Source: Clostridiales bacterium
GTDB taxonomy: Bacteria > Bacillota > Clostridia > Peptostreptococcales > Anaerovoracaceae
Length of the DNA stretch: 8,892 nt
NCBI GenBank assembly: GCA_003542355.1
Contig: DPKU01000005.1
Location: 1-8,892, forward strand
Direction: 5' to 3'
The position numbers were made by a program, and so were the translations under genes. The notes below the pieces were generated by a model, which was given only the letters and a program-made list of their open reading frames with translations, searched no databases and was not told where the DNA came from. Shown piece by piece: positions 1 to 6,325 of the stretch (positions within the stretch are counted from its first letter, which is position 1; every line of letters starts with the position of its first letter).

Positions 1-306
1 CGGATCACGTTTTTGCATCAACCGGAGAACGAATGGAAAATGGGACGGTGGTGGAGTGTGTGTGCAGGCTGGATCGCACCCATCATGACGGCGATCATGA
101 TCCTTTGGTGGATGGCGCAGTCGATTGCATGGTTTCCCGATGACTGGTGGGATCCGTCGAATCTGGACGGATTGGCCACAGTGGTTTTGCAGACAGTCCT
201 TCTGCTGGCCCTGCTGCTTGTAACCAATCGAAGCGTTGCGCGTTCAATCAAGAGAAAGTATTTCAACGGAAAAGATTTCCCGGAAATTCCCGAGGAATAT
301 CGGTAA
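1..306 (+). CDS. Sodium-dependent NSS-family (SNF) transporter, C-terminal fragment
   Basis: The reading frame is open at the window's left edge and ends at TAA 304-306, so only the last 101 residues are visible and the true start lies upstream. Two hydrophobic segments are clear: about residues 17-45, rich in Trp and carrying the GWIAPI stretch, and about 58-75 (LATVVLQTVLLLALLLV). A basic tail (SIKRKYF) and an acidic, proline-containing end follow. This fits the last two membrane helices and cytoplasmic tail of a neurotransmitter:sodium symporter homologue, which imports an amino acid together with Na+ across the cytoplasmic membrane. The call rests on helix layout and weak resemblance, and it is strengthened by the MetS-like micro-gene that starts 12 nt downstream, the usual partner arrangement for MetP-type carriers. 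The substrate cannot be read from this fragment; methionine or alanine is only suggested by the MetPS precedent. Another multi-pass permease is possible. Confidence 0.68.
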   Translation, partial: RITFLHQPENEWKMGRWWSVCAGWIAPIMTAIMILWWMAQSIAWFPDDWWDPSNLDGLATVVLQTVLLLALLLVTNRSVARSIKRKYFNGKDFPEIPEEYR

Positions 307-312
307 GGAGGT
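305..312 (+). promoter_or_regulatory. Ribosome binding site for the MetS-like micro-gene
   Basis: AAGGAGGT is a near-perfect Shine-Dalgarno sequence ending 6 nt before ATG 319 and overlapping the stop codon of the upstream transporter. A competing ATG at 314 would stop after two codons (ATG CAA TGA), so this site points to 319 and argues that the very short frame is really translated. Confidence 0.8.
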
Positions 313-318
313 CATGCA

Positions 319-429
319 ATGAGTTGGATCTTATCCATGGTCGTCTGCCTTTCGCTCACCTGGGGTGCAGCGGGGTTTGTGATATATAAGATGATTCAGA
401 ATGGTAAGAAAAACAGTTCTCAGTCATAA
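319..429 (+). CDS. metS: MetS-like small subunit of an NSS transporter (36-residue membrane micro-protein)
   Basis: This is a 36-codon gene, ATG 319 to TAA 427-429. The protein has one hydrophobic helix, about residues 3-23 (WILSMVVCLSLTWGAAGFVIY), and a short polar basic tail with the stretch KNGKK-like (NGKKNSS). The LTWGAAG core resembles the conserved Thr-Trp-Gly segment of MetS family small subunits, which are 30-60 residue single-pass proteins encoded directly behind an NSS-type carrier; in Corynebacterium the MetP and MetS pair is required for methionine and alanine uptake. Position after a transporter end with a 12-nt gap, an ideal Shine-Dalgarno, and a terminator right after the stop all fit a last-gene-in-operon accessory subunit. 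The family assignment is by motif and context, not by a database search. Confidence 0.72.
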   Translation: MSWILSMVVCLSLTWGAAGFVIYKMIQNGKKNSSQS

Positions 430-435
430 AGAACC

Positions 436-461
436 AGCAAGAACGGCGAAGGCCGTTTTTT
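436..461 (+). terminator. Rho-independent terminator closing the transporter operon
   Basis: The arms AACGGC (442-447) and GCCGTT (452-457) enclose the loop GAAG (448-451). The stem extends outward by a G-T wobble and A-T pairs, and a run of six T (456-461) follows. It begins just after the metS stop at 429 and lies before the next promoter. The reverse strand lacks a comparable T run, so it works for + transcription only. Confidence 0.85.
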
Positions 462-472
462 GCTGTCATAGA

Positions 473-501
473 TTTACAAATAATAACAAATATGGTATTA
501 T
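473..501 (+). promoter_or_regulatory. Sigma-A type promoter for yraN-comM-dprA
   Basis: A -35 box TTTACA (473-478; consensus TTGACA) is separated by exactly 17 nt from a -10 box TATTAT (496-501). The -10 is preceded by TG at 493-494, an extended -10 element. The expected transcript start is near 508, giving a leader of about 19 nt before GTG 527. It sits immediately after the terminator, so this is where a new transcription unit begins. The surrounding 463-510 stretch is markedly A+T rich. Confidence 0.75.
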
Positions 502-514
502 ATAGAGAACTATT

Positions 515-520
515 GAGGTG
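515..520 (+). promoter_or_regulatory. Ribosome binding site that decides the yraN start
   Basis: GAGGTG lies 6 nt before GTG 527. The longer in-frame alternative, GTG 518, falls inside this site, has no Shine-Dalgarno of its own, and would leave only about 10 nt of leader after the predicted transcript start. Confidence 0.6.
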
Positions 521-526
521 GAAGAA

Positions 527-880
527 GTGGAAAAAAAGCAACTGGGCGCTTGGGGGGAGTCGAAAGCGGTCGGATTCCTGCAGACCGGCGGCTACAACGT
601 ACTTGAGAAGAATTTTCGATGCCGATCGGGGGAGATCGATATCATTGCCTTGAAGGACGGCGTTCTGTGTTTTATAGAGGTGAAGACTCGGACTTCTTTG
701 GCCTACGGATTGCCCTGTCAGGCTGTGGGGCCCGCAAAGCAGCGCCATATCCGTCGTGCTGCGCTTGCCTATGTCTGCCAGAATCCGGGCTATGCAAAAC
801 ATGATCTTCGCATGGACGTGATCGAGCTTTTAAGGCTGCCTCAGGGGAGTTATATCCGTCACGTTACAGGAGCGTTTTAA
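527..880 (+). CDS. yraN: YraN/UPF0102 family nuclease-fold protein
   Basis: A 117-residue protein using a GTG start. It shows the UPF0102 signature: an N-terminal LGAWGESKAVGFL helix, then NFRCRSGEIDIIA and FIEVKTR, with RMDVIEL near the C-terminus. Asp38 and Glu51-Val-Lys53 form the D...ExK arrangement of the PD-(D/E)XK nuclease fold, so a metal-dependent endonuclease is plausible, but the family's reaction and substrate are not well established. Length matches the usual 110-130 residues. The start at 527 is chosen because it follows a Shine-Dalgarno and because family members begin only a few residues before the L-G-x-x-G-E motif. It is the first gene after the promoter, and comM starts 11 nt after its stop. 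Family membership is firm; a role in DNA processing with ComM and DprA is inference. Confidence 0.9.
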   Translation: MEKKQLGAWGESKAVGFLQTGGYNVLEKNFRCRSGEIDIIALKDGVLCFIEVKTRTSLAYGLPCQAVGPAKQRHIRRAALAYVCQNPGYAKHDLRMDVIELLRLPQGSYIRHVTGAF

Positions 881-891
881 AGGAGGATAGC

Positions 892-2442
892 ATGTATGCC
901 AGAGTGCGCACAGCAAGCTTGTATGGTCTGGAAAGCCGGGAAGTCCACGTGGAGGTGGACGTGGGCAACGGATTGCCGTCCTTCTCGGTGGTAGGGCTTG
1001 CCAACCAGTCGATTCGGGAAGCCAAAGAACGGATCCACGCAGCGATCGATCACTGCGGCTATCGGTTTCCGCAGAAGCGTATTACCGTGAATCTGTCTCC
1101 TGCCAACCGAAAGAAAGAGGGAAGTCATTTTGATTTGCCCATCGCAGCAGGATTGCTGATCAGCACCGGACAAATCGTTCCGGAGGGCGAAGCATTGATC
1201 GATACAGCGATGATCGGTGAACTGACGCTGGATGGCCGATTGGAGCCTATAGAAGGCGCATTGCCATTGGTGATCGGAATGCAGCGAAGAGGCGTTCGCA
1301 AGGTCGTCCTGCCCATAGGGAATTGCAGGGAGGCGGAATCGGTCAAAGGAATGGTGCTGTATCCGGCGGAAACGCTGTTGCAGGCCGGCGAGCATATCAC
1401 AGGATTTCGGCGGATCGCTCCGGTGGCGGCATGTGGAAGTCCACCAAACGCCAAAGAAGAAGCGGTGCCGGATTTTTGCGATATCCGGGGGCAGGAGATG
1501 GTAAAGCGGGCTGCTGTGGTCGCGGCGGCAGGCGCCCACGGGATGCTGATGGTTGGGCCGCCTGGCGTGGGAAAGACTATGGTGGGGAAGCGGATCCCCG
1601 GTATCATGCCTTCTTTGACGGATCAGGAAAAGCTGGATATTACCCAAATCTACAGCATTGCAGGACTCCTGGATCCGGCCATGCCTGTGGTCGCAAGACG
1701 TCCGTTTCGCGCGCCCCATCACAGTCTTTCCTCGGCTGCCATGACGGGCGGCGGCAGCCGGCCGCGACCCGGAGAGATCTCGCTGGCGCATCACGGCGTG
1801 CTGTTTCTGGATGAACTTCCCGAATTCAGCCGGCAGACCCTGGATACGCTGCGACAGCCCATGGAAGAAGGCTGCGTTACGATTTCCAGAGTACAGGACA
1901 CGCTGACCTTTCCAGCCAGATTCGTTCTGGTCGCTGCCATGAATCCCTGCCGGTGCGGGTATTACGGCGACCCCGTAAAACCGTGTACTTGTACAGAGAC
2001 GGATCGCCTGAAGTACGCAGGCAAAGTATCAGGACCGCTCCTGGATCGGATCGATCTTCATATCGGAATGGAGCGAATGGTATATGGAGATATCGATGCG
2101 GAACGCGAAATAAAAGCCGGCAAATCTTCCCATGCTCTTCGCGATGAAGTCGAAGAAGCCAATATGCGTCAGAAGCAGCGCTACAGCTCATTGTCCATCG
2201 AGTTCAACGCCCAGCTGCCACCGGATAAGATCGGTACATTTTGTCGCCTGAATGATTCCTGCCGAAAGCTTGTGAAGGATGCCTTTTCCCGATGGTCTCT
2301 GTCCGCAAGAGCGTATCATCGACTGTTGAGAGTTGCTCGGACCGTCGCGGATCTGTCGGGCAGTGCGTCCATCACGGAAGATCATATCCTGGAGGCTCTT
2401 GGATATCGGGTCCCGGACATGAGCAGAATGAGAGGCTTGTGA
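892..2442 (+). CDS. comM: ComM/YifB family AAA+ ATPase (Mg-chelatase-like, MCM-type)
   Basis: A 516-residue protein, the normal length for this family. An N-terminal ChlI-like domain (about residues 1-170) begins with the characteristic VEVDVGNGLPSFSVVGL stretch. The AAA+ core follows: Walker A GPPGVGKT (222-229), Walker B GVLFLDELPE (302-311), a Cys cluster NPCRCGYY...PCTC (Cys353, 355, 365, 367), and LLDRIDLH (383-390) with a candidate arginine finger. The C-terminal Mg_chelatase_C region carries SARAYHRLLRVARTVADL (about 471-488). In Vibrio and Haemophilus, ComM is a hexameric helicase that promotes branch migration during integration of transforming DNA; magnesium-chelatase activity is not expected. 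A strong AAGGAGG (880-886) supports ATG 892. The stop TGA overlaps the dprA ATG by one base, implying coupled translation. All key motifs are present; whether this organism is transformable is unknown. Confidence 0.95.
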   Translation: MYARVRTASLYGLESREVHVEVDVGNGLPSFSVVGLANQSIREAKERIHAAIDHCGYRFPQKRITVNLSPANRKKEGSHFDLPIAAGLLISTGQIVPEGEALIDTAMIGELTLDGRLEPIEGALPLVIGMQRRGVRKVVLPIGNCREAESVKGMVLYPAETLLQAGEHITGFRRIAPVAACGSPPNAKEEAVPDFCDIRGQEMVKRAAVVAAAGAHGMLMVGPPGVGKTMVGKRIPGIMPSLTDQEKLDITQIYSIAGLLDPAMPVVARRPFRAPHHSLSSAAMTGGGSRPRPGEISLAHHGVLFLDELPEFSRQTLDTLRQPMEEGCVTISRVQDTLTFPARFVLVAAMNPCRCGYYGDPVKPCTCTETDRLKYAGKVSGPLLDRIDLHIGMERMVYGDIDAEREIKAGKSSHALRDEVEEANMRQKQRYSSLSIEFNAQLPPDKIGTFCRLNDSCRKLVKDAFSRWSLSARAYHRLLRVARTVADLSGSASITEDHILEALGYRVPDMSRMRGL

Positions 2443-3533
2443 TGGATCCGGTTCTGGCATATGTATGGCTCTCCTGCTGCAGCAATCTGAATCGGCGCAC
2501 GAAGAAATTCCTGGTGGAGCTCTTCAATGGTGCGGAATCGATCTATGGATCCTCGGATTCCGAATTGGAGGGATGTCTGGAGGTCTATTGTGAGGATGCA
2601 AGGCAGCGGAAGCGATGGGGATTTCACCTGGATCGGAACTTGGAGGATGCAAGGAATTGCATGACGCGTGCATCAGCCATGGGTGCCTGGCTGATGCATT
2701 ATGACAGCCCGGAATATCCCGCATTGCTCAGGGAAATCGCAGATCCGCCCATGGTGCTGTACGGATTGGGCGATCCTTCGCTGCTCTTGCGGCGGGGCAT
2801 CGCTGTAGTAGGGACCCGGCGTGCCTCTTCTTATGGGCGTTGGGCGGCGTTTCAAATCGCAGCCAGGATCGCAGAATGCGGCACTCCCGTGATCAGCGGA
2901 ATGGCCGAAGGGATCGATGCGGAGGCCCATGCAGGATGCTTGTCCAAGGGTACCGGGACGATCGCAGTATTAGGGACCGGTATTGAACACTGTTTTCCGG
3001 CGTCCAACCGGAAGCTCTATCGGCAAATTCGACAGGAAGGCTTGATCCTGTCAGAATTCAAGCCAGAAGAAAGAGGCTATGCGTCGTACTTTCCTCTTCG
3101 GAATCGGGTGATCAGCGGCCTGTCAAGTGCGGTTGTCGTTGTCGAGGGGGCGGAGAAGAGCGGATCCATGATCACTGCAGGCTTGGCGGCGGAACAGGGC
3201 CGGGATGTCTTTGCTGTACCGGGCAATATCAATCAACCCAACAGTGCGGGTGTAAATCGACTGATTTACGACGGCGCTTATCCCATAACGGATCTGGATA
3301 CAGCTGCTGCGGCGCTGGGGCTGTCTTCACAGAGAGACCAACGGCTCCGGGAGTCGCTATCCGCAGAAGAAATGCGAGTGATGGATATCGTTAAAAGAGA
3401 AGGTATGATCTCTCGGGAAAGTCTTTGTACGCAGGCTGGTATCGCTGCCGCTTCCGTAGCTTCTCTGGTAACGATCCTGGAATTGAAAGGGCTGTTGCAG
3501 ACGTCGGGTACGAAAATAGTAGTTGCAAAATAG
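2442..3533 (+). CDS. dprA: DNA processing protein DprA (Smf), RecA loader
   Basis: A 363-residue protein that in other bacteria binds incoming single-stranded DNA and loads RecA on it during transformation. A helical N-terminal part (about 1-90) precedes the Rossmann-like DprA core (about 95-300) with VVGTRRASSYGR (GTR at 124-126), ISGMAEGIDAEAH (from 151), FPLRNRVISGLS (217-228), EKSGSMITAGLA (238-249) and a conserved PGN...NSAGVNRLI segment (260-275). A C-terminal winged-helix-like domain (about 305-363) ends the protein. ATG 2442 is chosen because it overlaps the comM stop, has GAGAGG 6 nt upstream, and gives the family's usual N-terminus; a longer frame from 2292 would run into comM. The -35 box of the topA promoter lies within its last codons. 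DprA occurs in many bacteria not known to be transformable, so its presence alone does not show competence. Confidence 0.95.
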   Translation: MDPVLAYVWLSCCSNLNRRTKKFLVELFNGAESIYGSSDSELEGCLEVYCEDARQRKRWGFHLDRNLEDARNCMTRASAMGAWLMHYDSPEYPALLREIADPPMVLYGLGDPSLLLRRGIAVVGTRRASSYGRWAAFQIAARIAECGTPVISGMAEGIDAEAHAGCLSKGTGTIAVLGTGIEHCFPASNRKLYRQIRQEGLILSEFKPEERGYASYFPLRNRVISGLSSAVVVVEGAEKSGSMITAGLAAEQGRDVFAVPGNINQPNSAGVNRLIYDGAYPITDLDTAAAALGLSSQRDQRLRESLSAEEMRVMDIVKREGMISRESLCTQAGIAAASVASLVTILELKGLLQTSGTKIVVAK

Positions 3534-3551
3534 TGGAAATAGACTTATAAT
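3523..3551 (+). promoter_or_regulatory. Sigma-A type promoter for topA, overlapping the dprA 3' end
   Basis: A -35 box TTGCAA (3523-3528) and a perfect -10 TATAAT (3546-3551) are separated by exactly 17 nt. The -35 lies in the last dprA codons and the dprA stop (3531-3533) falls in the spacer. The predicted transcript start is near 3558, giving a leader of about 98 nt before the topA ATG. No terminator is visible between dprA and topA, so topA may also receive read-through. The 8-nt direct repeat AAAATAGT occurs at 3513-3520 and 3527-3534, flanking the -35 box. Confidence 0.7.
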
Positions 3552-3643
3552 CGTGCATTGACGAAAAACTACATAATAATATGAAGAAATCTTCGCATAG
3601 AAAACAGGCGCATGACTGCGAAACAACGCTTTGCCACCAAATA

Positions 3644-3650
3644 GAAAGGG
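3644..3650 (+). promoter_or_regulatory. Ribosome binding site that decides the topA start
   Basis: GAAAGGG lies 5 nt before ATG 3656. The earlier in-frame ATG at 3581 is preceded only by an A/T stretch with no Shine-Dalgarno, so 3656 is preferred. Confidence 0.6.
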
Positions 3651-3655
3651 ACTGT

Positions 3656-5755
3656 ATGGCACCTGCAAAAACATTGGTGATCGTAGAATCACCCTCCAAA
3701 GCCCGAACGATCGGAAAATTTTTAGGAAGCAGATATAAAGTCATTGCTTCTGCCGGCCATATCGTGGATCTGCCCAAAAGCAGACTGGCAGTGGATATCG
3801 AAAACAACTTCGAACCCGAATACATTAATGTCCGGGGCCGTGCAAGCATTATCAAGGAGATCAAAAAGGAAGCATCCAAAGCAGATCACGTCCTGTTGGC
3901 CACTGACCCTGATCGGGAAGGGGAGGCCATATCCTGGCACATTTCCAATCTGCTGGGCATGGATGAAACGCAAGCCAATCGAATCGTTTTTAACGAGATC
4001 ACGAAGCCAGCCATACGGGAGGCGATCCAGAATCCCCGGCCCATCGATATGAATCTGGTGAACGCGCAGCAGGCCAGAAGAGTGCTGGACAGAGTCGTCG
4101 GGTATAAAATCAGCCCGATTCTGTGGAGCAAGGTCAAGCGAGGCCTCTCTGCCGGGCGGGTGCAATCTGCCGCTCTGAAGATCCTTTGTGACCGGGAGCG
4201 GCTGATCCAGGATTTTGTCCCCAGGGAGTATTGGGTGATCGCTGCAGAGCTGGCCAAAGGGACCGGAAAAGAAGCCGAAAACAAAAGGCACCCGTTTTCT
4301 GCCAGATTGGCAGAACACAACGGAAAAAAACTGACCATCGATGATCGTGCCCAGACGGAGCGTATCTTACAAGAGTTGAAGAGCGGCAGTTTTTCCGTTG
4401 CTTCCGTGGAGACCAAGGAGCGGGTCAAAAAGCCTTGGGCGCCGTATACGACCAGCAGCTTGCAGCAAGACGCCTCTATCAAGCTGGGATTTTCACCAAA
4501 AAAAACCATGCTGGTAGCGCAGCAGCTGTACGAAGGCTGTGAGGTCAAAGGGCACGGGACCATCGGTCTTGTCTCTTATATACGTACCGACTCGGTCCGA
4601 ATATCCTCCGAAGCGGATGCGGCATGCAAAGCCTATATCAATGAACACTTCGCACCGGAATATGTAGGGAATAACCGGTTTGTCAACAAAAAGAAAGAAG
4701 TGCAGGACGCCCACGAAGCGATCCGGCCAAGTTATGTGGACATTACGCCGGACGAAGCGAAGGCATCATTAACGGGCGATCAGTGGAAGCTTTACCGCCT
4801 GATCTGGTCCAGGTTCGTGGCCAGCCGCATGACCCCGGCTGTGTTCGATGTGACCATCGTGGAAGTGCAAAACGGAGCGTATGGCCTGAAAGCGCAGGGA
4901 TCCCACCTTCGCTTTGACGGATATCTGAAAATTTATGATGACAACGATAAAGAAGACAAGGACAAGACCCTGCCGAAGCTTCAACAGGGGGATCCGCTGA
5001 TGCTCCTGAATATTGACGGAGAACAAAACTTTACACAGCCTCCGTCTCGCTTTACTGAGGCCAGCCTGATCAAAGAGCTGGAGGAGAAGGATATCGGGCG
5101 CCCAAGCACCTATGCGCCTATCGTGTCTACGTTGGTCGACCGACGCTACGTGATACGCGAAAAGAAGAGCCTTGTACCTACGGATTTGGGTTTTGTGGTC
5201 ACTCAGATCATGGAAGACTATTTCAAGGAGATCGCAGACGTGAACTTCACTGCCGATATGGAGGGAAAGCTGGATGATGTGGAAACAAAATCCGTACCCT
5301 GGCAGTCGGTGGTGGGGGATCTTTATCACGGAAGCCTTAAAAAGGAACTGGAAGAGGCGGAAAGCCAGATCGAGAAAGTCCACCTGCCCCCAGTATTGAG
5401 CGATGAAGTGTGCGAGCTGTGTGGAAAACCCATGGCCATTAAAGAAGGGCGTTTCGGCTCCTTCCTGGCTTGCACCGGCTTTCCGGACTGCAAGAATACG
5501 AAGCCGATCATACAAAAAGTCGGTGTGGCCTGCCCCTCCTGCGGGAAGGACCTGATCTTTCGCAAGAGCAAAAAAGGAAAGGTGTTTTACGGCTGCAGCG
5601 GGTATCCGGAATGCCAGCAAGTATATTGGGACAAGCCTGTGAACAAAGTCTGTCCGGAATGCGGAAATCTGTTGGTGGAAAAAAAGTCCGGTAAAACAAA
5701 GAAGTTGAAATGTTCGAATCCGAACTGCACGTATTCGGAAGAAAGCACAACATAG
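3656..5755 (+). CDS. topA: DNA topoisomerase I (type IA)
   Basis: A 699-residue type IA topoisomerase that relaxes negative supercoils by a covalent tyrosine-DNA intermediate, close in length to the Bacillus enzyme. The Toprim domain starts at once with KTLVIVESPSKA (acidic Glu11), followed by ATDPDREGE (Asp84, Asp86, Glu88, metal binding). The motif GRVQSAALKIL sits at 168-178. The active-site stretch GLVSYIRTDS gives catalytic Tyr308 and Arg310. Conserved EDIGRPSTY-type sequence appears at about 478-486. Three C-terminal Cys4 zinc ribbons begin at Cys586/589, Cys626/629 and Cys666/669 and close with Cys606/612, Cys647/653 and Cys686/691. The start at 3656 fits the family N-terminus; an in-frame extension of 25 codons to ATG 3581 has no ribosome binding site. 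It has its own promoter, and hslV starts 14 nt after its stop. Confidence 0.97.
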   Translation: MAPAKTLVIVESPSKARTIGKFLGSRYKVIASAGHIVDLPKSRLAVDIENNFEPEYINVRGRASIIKEIKKEASKADHVLLATDPDREGEAISWHISNLLGMDETQANRIVFNEITKPAIREAIQNPRPIDMNLVNAQQARRVLDRVVGYKISPILWSKVKRGLSAGRVQSAALKILCDRERLIQDFVPREYWVIAAELAKGTGKEAENKRHPFSARLAEHNGKKLTIDDRAQTERILQELKSGSFSVASVETKERVKKPWAPYTTSSLQQDASIKLGFSPKKTMLVAQQLYEGCEVKGHGTIGLVSYIRTDSVRISSEADAACKAYINEHFAPEYVGNNRFVNKKKEVQDAHEAIRPSYVDITPDEAKASLTGDQWKLYRLIWSRFVASRMTPAVFDVTIVEVQNGAYGLKAQGSHLRFDGYLKIYDDNDKEDKDKTLPKLQQGDPLMLLNIDGEQNFTQPPSRFTEASLIKELEEKDIGRPSTYAPIVSTLVDRRYVIREKKSLVPTDLGFVVTQIMEDYFKEIADVNFTADMEGKLDDVETKSVPWQSVVGDLYHGSLKKELEEAESQIEKVHLPPVLSDEVCELCGKPMAIKEGRFGSFLACTGFPDCKNTKPIIQKVGVACPSCGKDLIFRKSKKGKVFYGCSGYPECQQVYWDKPVNKVCPECGNLLVEKKSGKTKKLKCSNPNCTYSEESTT

Positions 5756-5757
5756 AC

Positions 5758-5763
5758 AGGGAG
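5758..5763 (+). promoter_or_regulatory. Ribosome binding site for hslV
   Basis: AGGGAG lies 6 nt before ATG 5770 and only 3 nt before the tandem ATG 5767, so spacing favours 5770, although either could be used. Confidence 0.55.
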
Positions 5764-5769
5764 AGAATG

Positions 5770-6309
5770 ATGGAACAATTTCACGCAACGACCATCGTCG
5801 TGGTCCGAAGAAATGAGCAGGACATCTGTATCGGCGGAGACGGGCAGGTGACCATGGGGCAGAATGCTGTAATGAAGCATACGGCAAAGAAGGTCAGGAA
5901 GATCTATAAAAACACCGTGATCACCGGTTTTGCCGGATCGGTATCCGATGCCTTTGCTCTGACCGATAAATTCGAAAAAAAACTGGAAGAACACGGAGGC
6001 AATCTAAAAAGGGCCGCAGTGGCCCTGGCGCAGTTGTGGCGCTCCGATAAGGTGATGCGCAACCTGGAAGCGCTGATGATCGCAGCAGACCGGGACACCA
6101 TCCTTCTGATCTCCGGAAACGGGGAAGTGATCGAGCCGGATTCCAACTTTGTGGCCATCGGCTCCGGGGGCAATTATGCTCATGCGGCGGCCCATGCGCT
6201 ATACGAACATACCGACATGACGGCCGAGGAGATCGTCCGGGAAGCACTGCGCATCGCGGCCAGTATTTGCGTATATACCAACGACCATATCTCCGTGGAA
6301 AAGCTGTAG
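5770..6309 (+). CDS. hslV: HslV (ClpQ) peptidase subunit of the HslVU protease
   Basis: A 179-residue proteasome-beta-like N-terminal nucleophile peptidase that forms a double hexamer capped by HslU and degrades unfolded proteins in the cytoplasm. The sequence reads MEQFHA then TTIVVVRR; by alignment with E. coli HslV (which begins Met-TTIV) the nucleophile is Thr7, exposed by removal of a six-residue propeptide. Supporting residues are in place: Asp24 in GGDGQVTMG, Lys41 in KKVRKIY, and Ser132 in AIGSGGNYAHAA. ITGFAGS and CVYTND are also typical. ATG 5770 is preferred over the adjacent ATG 5767 by ribosome binding site spacing; an upstream frame from 5710 would overlap topA and lacks family similarity. 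hslU follows after 16 nt. The residue after the initiator is Glu, so the N-terminal-serine mechanism reported for Bacillus ClpQ would not apply. Confidence 0.96.
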   Translation: MEQFHATTIVVVRRNEQDICIGGDGQVTMGQNAVMKHTAKKVRKIYKNTVITGFAGSVSDAFALTDKFEKKLEEHGGNLKRAAVALAQLWRSDKVMRNLEALMIAADRDTILLISGNGEVIEPDSNFVAIGSGGNYAHAAAHALYEHTDMTAEEIVREALRIAASICVYTNDHISVEKL

Positions 6310-6325
6310 AGAGGGAGGTTGTCTC

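Noticed and set aside
877..1794. A 305-codon minus-strand open frame opposite comM.
   Set aside because: It is a low-complexity, Arg/His/Ser-rich translation with no motif, opposite an intact ComM with all catalytic elements.
1948..1992. The Cys cluster CRC...CTC in ComM as a possible novel metal site.
   Set aside because: A Cys-rich NPC-x-CGYY segment is characteristic of the ComM/YifB family, so it is not new here.
2292..2441. An in-frame 50-codon N-terminal extension of DprA.
   Set aside because: It overlaps the conserved end of comM in another frame and does not look like DprA. ATG 2442 has a ribosome binding site and overlaps the comM stop.
5710..5769. An upstream start for HslV inside topA.
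   Set aside because: It would overlap the last zinc ribbon of TopA and add residues foreign to HslV; AGGGAG before 5767/5770 supports the later start.
4769..5887. A 372-codon minus-strand open frame spanning the end of topA and the start of hslV.
   Set aside because: It crosses two well-supported genes and has no family resemblance. Its apparent Cys/His content is the complement of the TopA zinc ribbons.
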